Assembly: GCA_021793635.1 (NCBI GenBank)
Contig: JAJYSI010000033.1
Location: forward strand, 1 to 13,394
Direction: 5' to 3'
DNA length: 13,394 nucleotides
Source of the DNA: Bacteroidota bacterium
Lineage (GTDB): Bacteria; Bacteroidota; Ignavibacteria; Ignavibacteriales; Ignavibacteriaceae
Part shown: positions 7,017-13,394 of the stretch, one piece after another
How positions within the stretch are numbered: position 1 is the first letter of the stretch
Layout: every line of letters starts with the position of its first letter
The notes under the pieces: generated by a model
Told to the model about the DNA's origin: nothing
Database searches by the model: none
The model's input: the letters and a program-made list of their open reading frames with translations, nothing else
Translations under genes and position numbers: made by a program

Positions 7017-8072
7017 TCAGAACTTCCAGAAAAATGTAACTCTCGGAACAACATCACTGCCGTCGCCGCCGTTAATTGGCGGAGCCTCATAAGTTCTAAT
7101 CTCAAAGTTTGGTGTAAGTGTAACGTTTGGATCCAATGCAATATCTACACCGGCTAAAATCAAACCTCGGTTATCAAGTGTTGCACTTGTATTCGGATCA
7201 AAATAATCAAACCTGCCGACTAACTTTATAGTCGGTGAAAGGCTTCCCCAAGCCCAGATAGAAATTCCGTCCGCAGTTTGATTTTCAAGCGGAGTTATCG
7301 GTGTCGGTGCGTAGTTATTCTCAATTATGTTCATGAATGTTTCTACGCCTACGGAAAAAGTATTTGCGTTATTATAGTTGAAGAATAACGACAGTACAAA
7401 GCGGTCATTGTTTTTTGAAATTCCGTCTACCGGATCAAATATTAGCGGTGCGGCTGCATAGTCCGCATAAAATGTAAATATGTATTGAGGATTCGGATTT
7501 AGCTCGAACATAGCATAAAGCCTTTTGTACTTATCTACCTCCGGACCGTTTGAGGAATTGTTGCCAAGCTTAACCCAATATTTTAAAGTCCCGTCGCCTG
7601 TAATATTTCCTTTAAGATCAACCCCAAGATCGCGTTCGGGAACAATGCCGAAATAATCTAAAATTGTTCTTTCAAGAAAGCGGTGCCCCCATGCTTTTTC
7701 CGAAACTGAGTAAGCCGGAGTCGGTGAAATTCCAAAATACAAATCAGAGCCTTGGAAAATATTTTGCCACCTTAGCCAGGCATCTTTAACCATAACTCCA
7801 AATCTGCCTCCGGGAGTTAATGAATTCATAGTCTGATTTGCTTCCAGTCTAAAGCGTGAAGAAAAAGTATTGGAGATATTATAATCAACGGTAAAATAAG
7901 CTCTCCTCAAATCGAATCCGTTATAATCTCTCAAGGAACCGTCATGCGCACTCATGTTGTAAAAATAATCTCCAAACATTAGTCCGCTGAACGTAGGCAA
8001 GTTAACTGTCTGTGCAGTTGAATAACCAAAGCAAAGTACAATCATCAAAAAAGCCAAAGCAATCTTACGCAT
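7017..8072 (-). CDS. Outer-membrane porin, phosphate-selective porin O/P-like
   Basis: This 351-residue protein has a clean signal peptide (residues 1-20, cleavage after YSTA) and then alternating beta-strand sequence to a terminal strand RVTFFWKF that ends in Phe, the usual barrel-assembly signal. The order of features (FSGLMFGDYFY near the start, DLRRAYFTVDYNISNTFSSR, VKDAWLRWQ, ERTILDYFGIVPERDLGVDL) matches porins of the OprO/OprP-like superfamily common in Bacteroidota. The substrate cannot be assigned and need not be phosphate. GAGG lies 6 bases before the ATG. The next gene upstream on the same strand is another barrel, but 276 bases with two hairpins separate them, so this gene probably has its own promoter. 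Confidence 0.8.
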   Translation of the reverse strand: MRKIALAFLMIVLCFGYSTAQTVNLPTFSGLMFGDYFYNMSAHDGSLRDYNGFDLRRAYFTVDYNISNTFSSRFRLEANQTMNSLTPGGRFGVMVKDAWLRWQNIFQGSDLYFGISPTPAYSVSEKAWGHRFLERTILDYFGIVPERDLGVDLKGNITGDGTLKYWVKLGNNSSNGPEVDKYKRLYAMFELNPNPQYIFTFYADYAAAPLIFDPVDGISKNNDRFVLSLFFNYNNANTFSVGVETFMNIIENNYAPTPITPLENQTADGISIWAWGSLSPTIKLVGRFDYFDPNTSATLDNRGLILAGVDIALDPNVTLTPNFEIRTYEAPPINGGDGSDVVPRVTFFWKF

Positions 8073-8108
8073 ATTTACCTCACATTATTTAAATTGAATT
8101 TGACAGTT

Positions 8109-8138
8109 ACCGGTCGCAGTGCATTCGGAACGACCGGT
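8109..8138 (-). promoter_or_regulatory. Inverted repeat in the leader region of the porin gene
   Basis: ACCGGTCG (8109-8116) and CGACCGGT (8131-8138) are perfect 8-bp reverse complements with a 14-base loop. They lie 37-66 bases before the porin start codon. The GC-rich arms stand out in AT-rich surroundings. It could be an operator or a 5' leader hairpin. No known riboswitch core is recognisable. Confidence 0.4.
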
Positions 8139-8273
8139 GTATTTTTAGATTAAGACTCCCTCAAGTTTTAAGAATTACTTACCCTCCGGAAAATTGTTCA
8201 TAAATAATCTTAATTAATATTTTCCCTTTCGCATACTATTAAGTTCCGGGGTCAAAATATAAGGTGTGAATAT

Positions 8274-8321
8274 TTGCCGCTGTGTTTTAGATTTTATTAA
8301 TGATCATTAACACAGCGGCAA
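8274..8321 (-). terminator. 13-bp hairpin after the 463-residue barrel gene
   Basis: TTGCCGCTGTGTT (8274-8286) and AACACAGCGGCAA (8309-8321) form a perfect 13-bp stem 27 bases after the stop of the gene ending at 8349. The 22-base loop, together with the first two stem bases, contains a 14-base palindrome, TTAATGATCATTAA (8297-8310). No T-run follows in the - strand direction, so it is either a processed or stabilised 3' end or a terminator of unusual form. Confidence 0.5.
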
Positions 8322-8348
8322 TTAAATGTGGATTGACTTTTTAAGATG

Positions 8349-9740
8349 TTAAAAAGTAAGCGGATATTCGAAAGAAATTCTCGGCTCAATCCGTTTTTGC
8401 GGCTGATAGTCAATTACATTGTTGTTGGAATCACGGATAGGTGTAAAAGTCCAATTGTATACCATGGATACAACTAAGTACGGAAGAGGCTTGTAGCCGA
8501 GTTCAAAATACAAGAATGAATTATTATCAACTTTGAATAGCTGTGTTTCCGACCCGATATTTATTTTATCATATCCGCCTCTGATAACAATCGGCATTCC
8601 CTGCGTTGAAACATTTGCAACAAGATGAAGCTCTCCGCTGTTCGGTGTTTTATCAAGCCGCTGATAGCTGCCGATAACATCCAGTAAGCCCGCAAAATGC
8701 AAACCCAGTTCTCCGAAATAACCGTTATCCGGATTTGTCAAATTAGCAAGCATAGTAGCTTTGCTTGAATAAGTTCCATTTGTAGTATCGATCTTATATC
8801 TTTCAATTTCATAAAGCGAATTGAAATAGGAAGGAATGTAATGCGCCTGGTTAAAACGTCTCTCAAGTTTTGCGGATGCATTTAGAATTCCAAGTCCGTT
8901 TACGTCAACCATAATACCGGATGCAACACCGCTGCCGTAATTTATAATCTTAGCGTAATCAGTATAAAGTTCAATGTTCAGCATACTGGATCTGATTATC
9001 GGTAATCCTAAATCCACCCCAACTATTTGCATTCTTCCTTTATCCGAAGCATCAATATATTGCGATGGATTAGCCGGATTTATTACCGGATTTGGTATAG
9101 GAACCGGCACCGTTACTTTTGGTGTAAATACCACTCCAGAATATTTGTTAAAATCTGCCGCATAAGTTCCGCCCACTTCCAGATTGCTAATAATCGGAAC
9201 ATCAGCAAGCGAAGTAAATCGCAGCGGTCTTACATAACCTCGGACAGCAACAACACCAGCTTCCGCAAAGGTGCTGTAGATGGACTCGAAACCGAAGTCG
9301 CCGAAATCAATATCGGTTATCAAACCTATCTTTCTATTATCAATCGAAGGGCTGTTGTTGTATTGATACATTATGCTTCCGTGCCCAAGGTTATAATAAT
9401 CCAGCGCGCCAAGTTTAATATATACAGGATCGTGCTTTACTCCGTACCTAACATACCGTATTATGCTTAAATAATCTGAAAGCGTATTAAAATCCTCTTT
9501 ACGAATATTTCCGTTTTGATCTACATCGATGTTTAAATCCAGTCCTACACCAAAATTTCCCAGTGCAACTTCCGGCATAAAATGGAACCGGTAATAAAGC
9601 TGACCGTCAATCCAGTTCAAACCCAAACCGCCTTCAAGGTTTCCCTGACCCGGATGAAGTGTGTTTTCATATGGAGAATAATATTGTGCAAAAGTACTGA
9701 CGGATAAAAGAAACGCTAATAGTACCACATATTTCTTCAT
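8349..9740 (-). CDS. Outer-membrane beta-barrel protein of unknown function
   Basis: This 463-residue protein has a signal peptide (residues 1-18, cleavage after STFA) and beta-strand-rich sequence ending in RISFEYPLTF with a terminal Phe, so it is an outer-membrane barrel. Early strands include GQLYYRFHFMPEVALGNFG and LGLNWIDGQ. A conserved-looking block, IKLGALDYYNLGHGSIMYQY, lies at about 109-128. Residues 72-83 (DVDQNGNIRKED) have the spacing of an EF-hand calcium loop, but an isolated loop inside a barrel is more likely a turn. I do not recognise the family. AGGA lies 9 bases before the ATG. It follows the phosphoglycosyl transferase gene by 75 bases on the same strand, so readthrough from the glycan operon is possible, but the gap is far larger than those inside the operon. 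It is followed by a 13-bp hairpin. Confidence 0.75.
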   Translation of the reverse strand: MKKYVVLLAFLLSVSTFAQYYSPYENTLHPGQGNLEGGLGLNWIDGQLYYRFHFMPEVALGNFGVGLDLNIDVDQNGNIRKEDFNTLSDYLSIIRYVRYGVKHDPVYIKLGALDYYNLGHGSIMYQYNNSPSIDNRKIGLITDIDFGDFGFESIYSTFAEAGVVAVRGYVRPLRFTSLADVPIISNLEVGGTYAADFNKYSGVVFTPKVTVPVPIPNPVINPANPSQYIDASDKGRMQIVGVDLGLPIIRSSMLNIELYTDYAKIINYGSGVASGIMVDVNGLGILNASAKLERRFNQAHYIPSYFNSLYEIERYKIDTTNGTYSSKATMLANLTNPDNGYFGELGLHFAGLLDVIGSYQRLDKTPNSGELHLVANVSTQGMPIVIRGGYDKINIGSETQLFKVDNNSFLYFELGYKPLPYLVVSMVYNWTFTPIRDSNNNVIDYQPQKRIEPRISFEYPLTF

Positions 9741-9815
9741 GCATATTCCTATAATTTTTTATAAGACAATATAATAAAAGATATGAAATTACCGAACCTG
9801 TCTAACCATAAAATG

Positions 9816-10505
9816 TTAGTTATCAAATAACTCTATTGCATCATTATTTATTGTCGTCAAGGTGATATAATAATTTTCCCTGGCAGAGAGAATTGAATCG
9901 ATATGTTTTGCGGTAAGGCTTATTGAGATGCTCATTAGGAATAGTTTTATATCCAGAAGCAAGGATTTTTGCTGAAAATAAATTTTATCCATGAGGATTA
10001 AATTCTCCACGCTTCCGGCTTCATCTTTGTTTAACTGCCAATATCCTGTAATGCCGGGTAAAAGATTTATATTCCCTCTCTCGGCATATAATTGAGGATA
10101 AAATGTTTTTACACATTCAAGATCTTCCAATGCCAAAGGGCGCGGTCCTACAATGCTCATCTCCCCTTTAATAACGTTGATAAGCTGCGGCAGTTCATCA
10201 AGTCCGGTTTTTCTCAAAAATCTTCCGAACGGAAATACATATTTTTTTTGGTGAGGCTTTAATAAAAATGATGATAAACTGTAAGCACTAATATTGGAGT
10301 CAATTCCTCTTTTCATTGTTCTGAATTTGTATATCTTAAATCTGTTCTTTGTTAAAGATATTCCTCTTTCCTGAATAAAAATTGGAGACTCTCCTGCTTG
10401 AAGACAAATAATAATACAAATTAAAGCGATTACCGGCAGCAATAACAAAAGCAATATAATTGATACCGATAGATCAAAAATCTTTTTGGATATTCTATAG
10501 CTCAT
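9816..10505 (-). CDS. Sugar-phosphate transferase (monotopic phosphoglycosyl transferase, WcaJ/PglC-like)
   Basis: This 229-residue protein is a small bacterial sugar transferase. It moves a phospho-sugar from a UDP-sugar to undecaprenyl phosphate at the inner face of the cytoplasmic membrane, the first step in building a surface glycan. Residues 12-34 are the re-entrant membrane helix. KIYKFRTM is at 57-64. The catalytic Asp-Glu pair is D103-E104 in GLDELPQLINVIKGEMS. GPRP is at 120-123 and PGITGYWQ at 150-157. It lacks the large N-terminal membrane domain of full-length WcaJ, so it is the short PglC-like form. A 30-residue tail beyond the core (from about 200) has no recognisable motif. It is the last gene of the tight operon, 9 bases after the sulfotransferase-like gene, with AGG just before the ATG. 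The donor sugar cannot be predicted. Confidence 0.92.
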   Translation of the reverse strand: MSYRISKKIFDLSVSIILLLLLLPVIALICIIICLQAGESPIFIQERGISLTKNRFKIYKFRTMKRGIDSNISAYSLSSFLLKPHQKKYVFPFGRFLRKTGLDELPQLINVIKGEMSIVGPRPLALEDLECVKTFYPQLYAERGNINLLPGITGYWQLNKDEAGSVENLILMDKIYFQQKSLLLDIKLFLMSISISLTAKHIDSILSARENYYITLTTINNDAIELFDN

Positions 10506-10514
10506 TAAACCTGG

Positions 10515-11081
10515 CTAAATTTCAATTCTGTTTCTATAAAGAGTTGTGTCAATTACCGAAGTGGATTTGCTGACATCAAGATTTAGATTTAACTTTTTAT
10601 TAAGATCATCAATAATCTCCGGCTTACCGGAAAGTAATTCATTATAGTTCACTTTATAAACATTAAAGCATAAATTATCCGACAAGTACTTCTTTGCCTT
10701 TTCATATTGATTGACAAAGGTATTTTTCAAAACTTCTGATGAAATACTTTGTTTTGTTCCACCAAGATTTTCGATCATCTTATTCTGCGATAGAATGATC
10801 TCATCAGGATTTCTTTCCATAAGAATTACCGAATATTTGCGGTCCGGCGGAAGATAAGTAATAAGCTGAACGATAACTTTTACAGCTTTTTCTTCTGCTT
10901 CGTTAATCCAGGAATTATCTTTTTGTAATGACTTTACTTTTTCAAATTCAAAATAACCTTTGGGATTATTTACATCCGGCTTACGAATATTATCGGTAAG
11001 TATACTCTTTCCGCCGGCATTTAAGATTTGCATCATTAAAGATGTACCGCTTCGCGGAAGACCGGTAACCACAGTAATCAA
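10515..11081 (-). CDS. Sulfotransferase-family P-loop protein
   Basis: This 188-residue protein starts directly with the first beta-strand and the 5'-phosphosulfate-binding loop (VTGLPRSGTSLMMQIL, residues 5-20), as in PAPS-dependent sulfotransferases. A second signature, RNPDEIILSQ at 90-99, fits the 3'-phosphate-binding motif with Arg90 and Ser98. It is shorter than typical sulfotransferases (about 250-300 residues), so the acceptor-binding part is reduced. It may act on a glycan or lipid-linked sugar, or merely be a related P-loop protein. The start codon is TTG: its last two bases overlap the TGA of the upstream gene (TTGA), and an in-frame TAA lies four codons upstream. No better start keeps the P-loop strand. 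This implies translational coupling. It is the fourth of five genes in the operon, between the TPR hydrolase and the phosphoglycosyl transferase. Confidence 0.82.
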   Translation of the reverse strand: MITVVTGLPRSGTSLMMQILNAGGKSILTDNIRKPDVNNPKGYFEFEKVKSLQKDNSWINEAEEKAVKVIVQLITYLPPDRKYSVILMERNPDEIILSQNKMIENLGGTKQSISSEVLKNTFVNQYEKAKKYLSDNLCFNVYKVNYNELLSGKPEIIDDLNKKLNLNLDVSKSTSVIDTTLYRNRIEI

Positions 11082-13075
11082 GCTGCTGCTTTATTCCTTT
11101 CTCTAAGTTTTTTTATCGCCTCAATGTAAAGATCGGCTTTTTCTTTGTCTTTCAATTTTACCAGATAAATGTAACTTAGATATTTATGCGCGGCTATTAA
11201 GCCCGGCTGCATTCTCAGACAAACTTCAAAAGCTTCTATTGCCCTATCGTACATTCCGAGCTTCGCTAATGCCATTCCAAGACTTAGATGAGCTTTCGGG
11301 AAATGATACAAGAGCCCGACTGCATTAAGTGAATACTCGGCGCTCTTCTCATAATTCTTCAGCCTGAACATAACAAGTGCAAGTCCGTAATGCGCATGAA
11401 CATTCTCAGGGTCATTTTCAAGTGCTTTGTAGAAGGCTGCCTCCGCATCTTTAGGTCTTCTCATGTTCAGATAAACGAATCCAATCTGCTGATAAAGCTG
11501 CGGAAGGTTTGCATCAGCTTTCTCGGCTTTTGATAAATACTTCAGCGCCTGATCGTAATTCTTTCTTGCATACTCCAGTGTACCTTGAAGAAGAAATAAC
11601 TGCGGGTATTCCTTTTTTTCATTCTCAATTATTTTTTGAACTACATGGAACGCCTCGTCAGTCTTTCCAAGACTATCCAGACATTTAGCATAATTAAATG
11701 CAAACCTTACTTTCTCGGAATATTTCGAATAAAGCTCTTCAAGTATCGGTAATGCTTCCGTAAAATTGTTTTTATTCATGTAGACGCGGGCAAGGTAGAA
11801 CTTTGATTCGGTAACGGTGTTCTCAATATTCTTCGCAACATTTTCATCAGGCTTTTGAATGTATCCGAGTTCAATTAATTGCTGCATTGCCGCTTGCTCT
11901 GCAATTGGATCGCGCTGCATATCTTTCGAATGCATCCCGCACTCACCATCAATCTCTTCCCAACTATCCACATACTGAACTGCAGGGATTTCCTCAAAAG
12001 CCTGAAGTAAAGGTTTACCGGGCATATCCCTGCCGACCGGTAAATTCATAAGAGTCAAAATTGTCGGAACAATATCAAGCAGATTCGCACCATAAATTCT
12101 TTCATCTTTTTTTATACCCGGACCTTTCATACAGAATATTCCGTAGCTCCTATGTTCCCATGCCGGTCCAGCCGGTTCATCGGGTATTCCTTTAGGTCTT
12201 AAATGATCTGAATGAAACCCGTGATCCGAGGTTAAAATTATCGTTGTGTTTTCATCAACTAGTTCAAGTAATCTTGAAAGCATCATATCATGATAAATGT
12301 ATCCTCCTTGAACGACGCCTTTGTACATCTCAAATATTTCTTCCGGTATATAAGGAAGGCGCGGCGGATTGAAATTCATAAATGCATGGCTGAAATGATC
12401 AATAGCATCATAATATATTCCGGTAAAATCCCATTCGGTGTTTTCAAGTATCCATGTTCCGGCTGCGTGAATAGAAGAGCATTCGGCAATAATCTTTGCC
12501 ATGGCTCCAAGTCTTTTATCTTTCTCCTGATCAATCTTAGCTGCATTAGGTATAAACGGTAAAATATGAGCTTCTGTCAATTCGGCAGGGTGTACTCTTA
12601 ATTCCTTAAATATTTCTTCGTATCCTTTAGGATGAACAGTACCCGGAGCCATCTTCCATTCTTTGCCGTACTCGTTTGTTGCCCTCTGATAAAAATTCGA
12701 AATGCTGATCCCGTTTATAGGTTCGGCAGGATGGCTTGGCCACCAGCCTACAACATTTGTTTTGAATCCGCATTGAGTTAGAATATTCCAGATAGCTTTT
12801 ACTTTTCTTGAAGTGATCATTGAAGGTCTTACGCCTTTGCCTTCGGGCGCAGGCTCTGTAAATCCGAGTATGCCATGCTGGTCTGCATGCTTCCCGGTTG
12901 AAATAGAAGTCCATAACATTGGAGAAAGCGGTGGATCTAAAGTTGCGATATTCCCCATTACACCATTATTAATTATACTCTCCAGTGCCGGCATCATACC
13001 ATTATCGAGCAGAGGATTTATAACTTTCCAGTCTGCAGCATCCCAGCCGACAAATAGTATTTTTCTTTTATTCAT
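11078..13075 (-). CDS. Cytoplasmic alkaline-phosphatase-superfamily phosphodiesterase fused to TPR repeats
   Basis: This 665-residue protein has two parts. Residues 1-360 are a type I phosphodiesterase/nucleotide pyrophosphatase-like domain with a complete two-metal site: Asp12 (GWDAADW), nucleophile Ser51 (PPLSPMLWTSISTG, by spacing to the TG at 60-61), Asp226 and His230 (DHFSH), Asp284-His285 (SDHGF) and His308 (WEHRSYGIF). Residues about 424-650 hold six to seven TPR units, for example AHYGLALVMFRLKNYEKSAE at 561-580. The superfamily hydrolyses phosphate or sulfate esters. The protein begins MNKRKILFVGWDAADW, straight into the first strand, with no signal peptide or membrane anchor, so it should act in the cytoplasm, unlike most family members. 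The TPR part suggests docking to partners, perhaps the glycan enzymes encoded next to it. The start overlaps the previous stop as ATGA. The substrate is unknown. Confidence 0.88.
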   Translation of the reverse strand: MNKRKILFVGWDAADWKVINPLLDNGMMPALESIINNGVMGNIATLDPPLSPMLWTSISTGKHADQHGILGFTEPAPEGKGVRPSMITSRKVKAIWNILTQCGFKTNVVGWWPSHPAEPINGISISNFYQRATNEYGKEWKMAPGTVHPKGYEEIFKELRVHPAELTEAHILPFIPNAAKIDQEKDKRLGAMAKIIAECSSIHAAGTWILENTEWDFTGIYYDAIDHFSHAFMNFNPPRLPYIPEEIFEMYKGVVQGGYIYHDMMLSRLLELVDENTTIILTSDHGFHSDHLRPKGIPDEPAGPAWEHRSYGIFCMKGPGIKKDERIYGANLLDIVPTILTLMNLPVGRDMPGKPLLQAFEEIPAVQYVDSWEEIDGECGMHSKDMQRDPIAEQAAMQQLIELGYIQKPDENVAKNIENTVTESKFYLARVYMNKNNFTEALPILEELYSKYSEKVRFAFNYAKCLDSLGKTDEAFHVVQKIIENEKKEYPQLFLLQGTLEYARKNYDQALKYLSKAEKADANLPQLYQQIGFVYLNMRRPKDAEAAFYKALENDPENVHAHYGLALVMFRLKNYEKSAEYSLNAVGLLYHFPKAHLSLGMALAKLGMYDRAIEAFEVCLRMQPGLIAAHKYLSYIYLVKLKDKEKADLYIEAIKKLRERNKAAA

Positions 13076-13260
13076 TCCGATTTATTTTCTTTTTCAATCT
13101 TTTCAATCTCGGCGCGTTTCTTCCGCCACAACAGCAATCCTTTTGCCCCTAACGCAAGCAGCCCAAGCGATCCTTCTTTAGTAAGTGTTGAATATAATTC
13201 ATCGAAAGATGAGTACTTTTCGATTGTAAGTTTTCGATGTTTACTATGTTCTTCATCCAT
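13072..13260 (-). CDS. Small protein of unknown function in the glycan operon (62 residues)
   Basis: I do not recognise this protein. The N-terminal half is charged (MDEEHSKHRKLTIEKYSSFDELYSTL). Residues about 30-45 are a short hydrophobic stretch (GSLGLLALGAKGLLLW), followed by a very basic/acidic tail (RKKRAEIEKIEKENK), so it could be a small membrane-associated protein with a cytoplasmic helical tail. The hydrophobic stretch is short for a full transmembrane helix. Its ATG overlaps the upstream stop by one base (TGATG), and its TGA overlaps the next start by four bases (ATGA). This double overlap is the main support that it is real and translated together with the TPR hydrolase. Confidence 0.7.
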   Translation of the reverse strand: MDEEHSKHRKLTIEKYSSFDELYSTLTKEGSLGLLALGAKGLLLWRKKRAEIEKIEKENKSE

Positions 13261-13394
13261 CAGTTTTCCATTTTGAAATTAAAGCTTTTTTCCGGTCCGA
13301 CATTATTATTTAAAATAGATTCCGGTACTATACTACGCATCTCCAGGTAATTAATTATTGAACGAATATTTTCAAGTAAGCTGGAGCCATTACC
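13260..13394 (-). CDS. C-terminal end of an unidentified operon gene, cut by the window end
   Basis: The - strand frame is open from the window edge to TGA at 13260-13262, giving 44 residues: it begins GNGSSLLENIRSIINYLEMR, continues through SIVPESILNNNVGPEKSF and ends FKMEN. The composition is protein-like and the stop overlaps the next start by one base (TGATG), consistent with the very tight packing of the operon. Too little is visible to name a family. Confidence 0.65.
   Translation of the reverse strand, partial: GNGSSLLENIRSIINYLEMRSIVPESILNNNVGPEKSFNFKMEN

Noticed and set aside
9027..9470. 147-residue + strand ORF antisense to the 463-residue barrel gene
   Set aside because: The opposite strand has a signal peptide, continuous beta-strand pattern and terminal Phe. 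This ORF is its shadow, with unlikely composition.
8349..9740. EF-hand calcium loop at residues 72-83 of the barrel protein
   Set aside because: The D-x-D-x-N-G spacing fits, but it is a single loop inside a beta-barrel region without flanking helices, so a turn between strands is more likely.
12813..13181. 122-residue + strand ORF over the start of the TPR hydrolase and the small gene
   Set aside because: It is antisense to the conserved catalytic N-terminus and to two coupled start/stop overlaps, and has no recognisable domain.

Overview
The window is AT-rich DNA from a Gram-negative bacterium, most likely of the Bacteroidota/Chlorobiota/Ignavibacteria group. This rests on protein character: several secreted outer-membrane beta-barrels ending in phenylalanine, a lipoprotein, a protease/TolB-propeller/Omp85 fusion, and weak matches to the Bacteroidota-type promoter -7 element (TAnnTTTG). 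The placement is an inference; there is no rRNA or other marker gene here. I see no transposase, phage gene or CRISPR array.

Left part (1-5000): the end of an unidentified + strand gene runs into the window and meets a small DUF4404-type gene on the - strand. After a 430-base spacer comes a 1018-residue outer-membrane protein (977-4033) that joins a zinc metallopeptidase domain, a TolB/PD40 propeller and an Omp85-like barrel. It converges on a - strand lipoprotein gene (4148-4990) with a CBM9/DOMON-like domain. The gap between these two genes is filled by a degenerate 7-base-period repeat containing a 13-bp perfect hairpin.

Middle (5000-8350): tRNA-Val(CAC), a PAP2-family phosphatase whose two usual active-site arginines appear replaced, a terminator-like hairpin, and an 87-residue orphan protein. 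The orphan converges on a porin-like gene. That convergent gap carries an 8-base-period AATTG repeat, with a reverse-complement copy on its other side.

Right part (7017-13394), all on the - strand: two outer-membrane barrel genes separated by a spacer with two strong inverted repeats. Upstream of them is a very tight five-gene operon, in transcription order: an unidentified gene cut by the window edge, a 62-residue small protein, a cytoplasmic alkaline-phosphatase-superfamily hydrolase fused to TPR repeats, a short P-loop sulfotransferase-like protein, and a phosphoglycosyl transferase that starts glycan assembly on a lipid carrier. Its junctions are a 1-base overlap (TGATG), ATGA, TTGA and a 9-base gap, which suggests translational coupling. 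The operon is best read as a surface-glycan initiation and modification module, and it is the most system-like item in the window.
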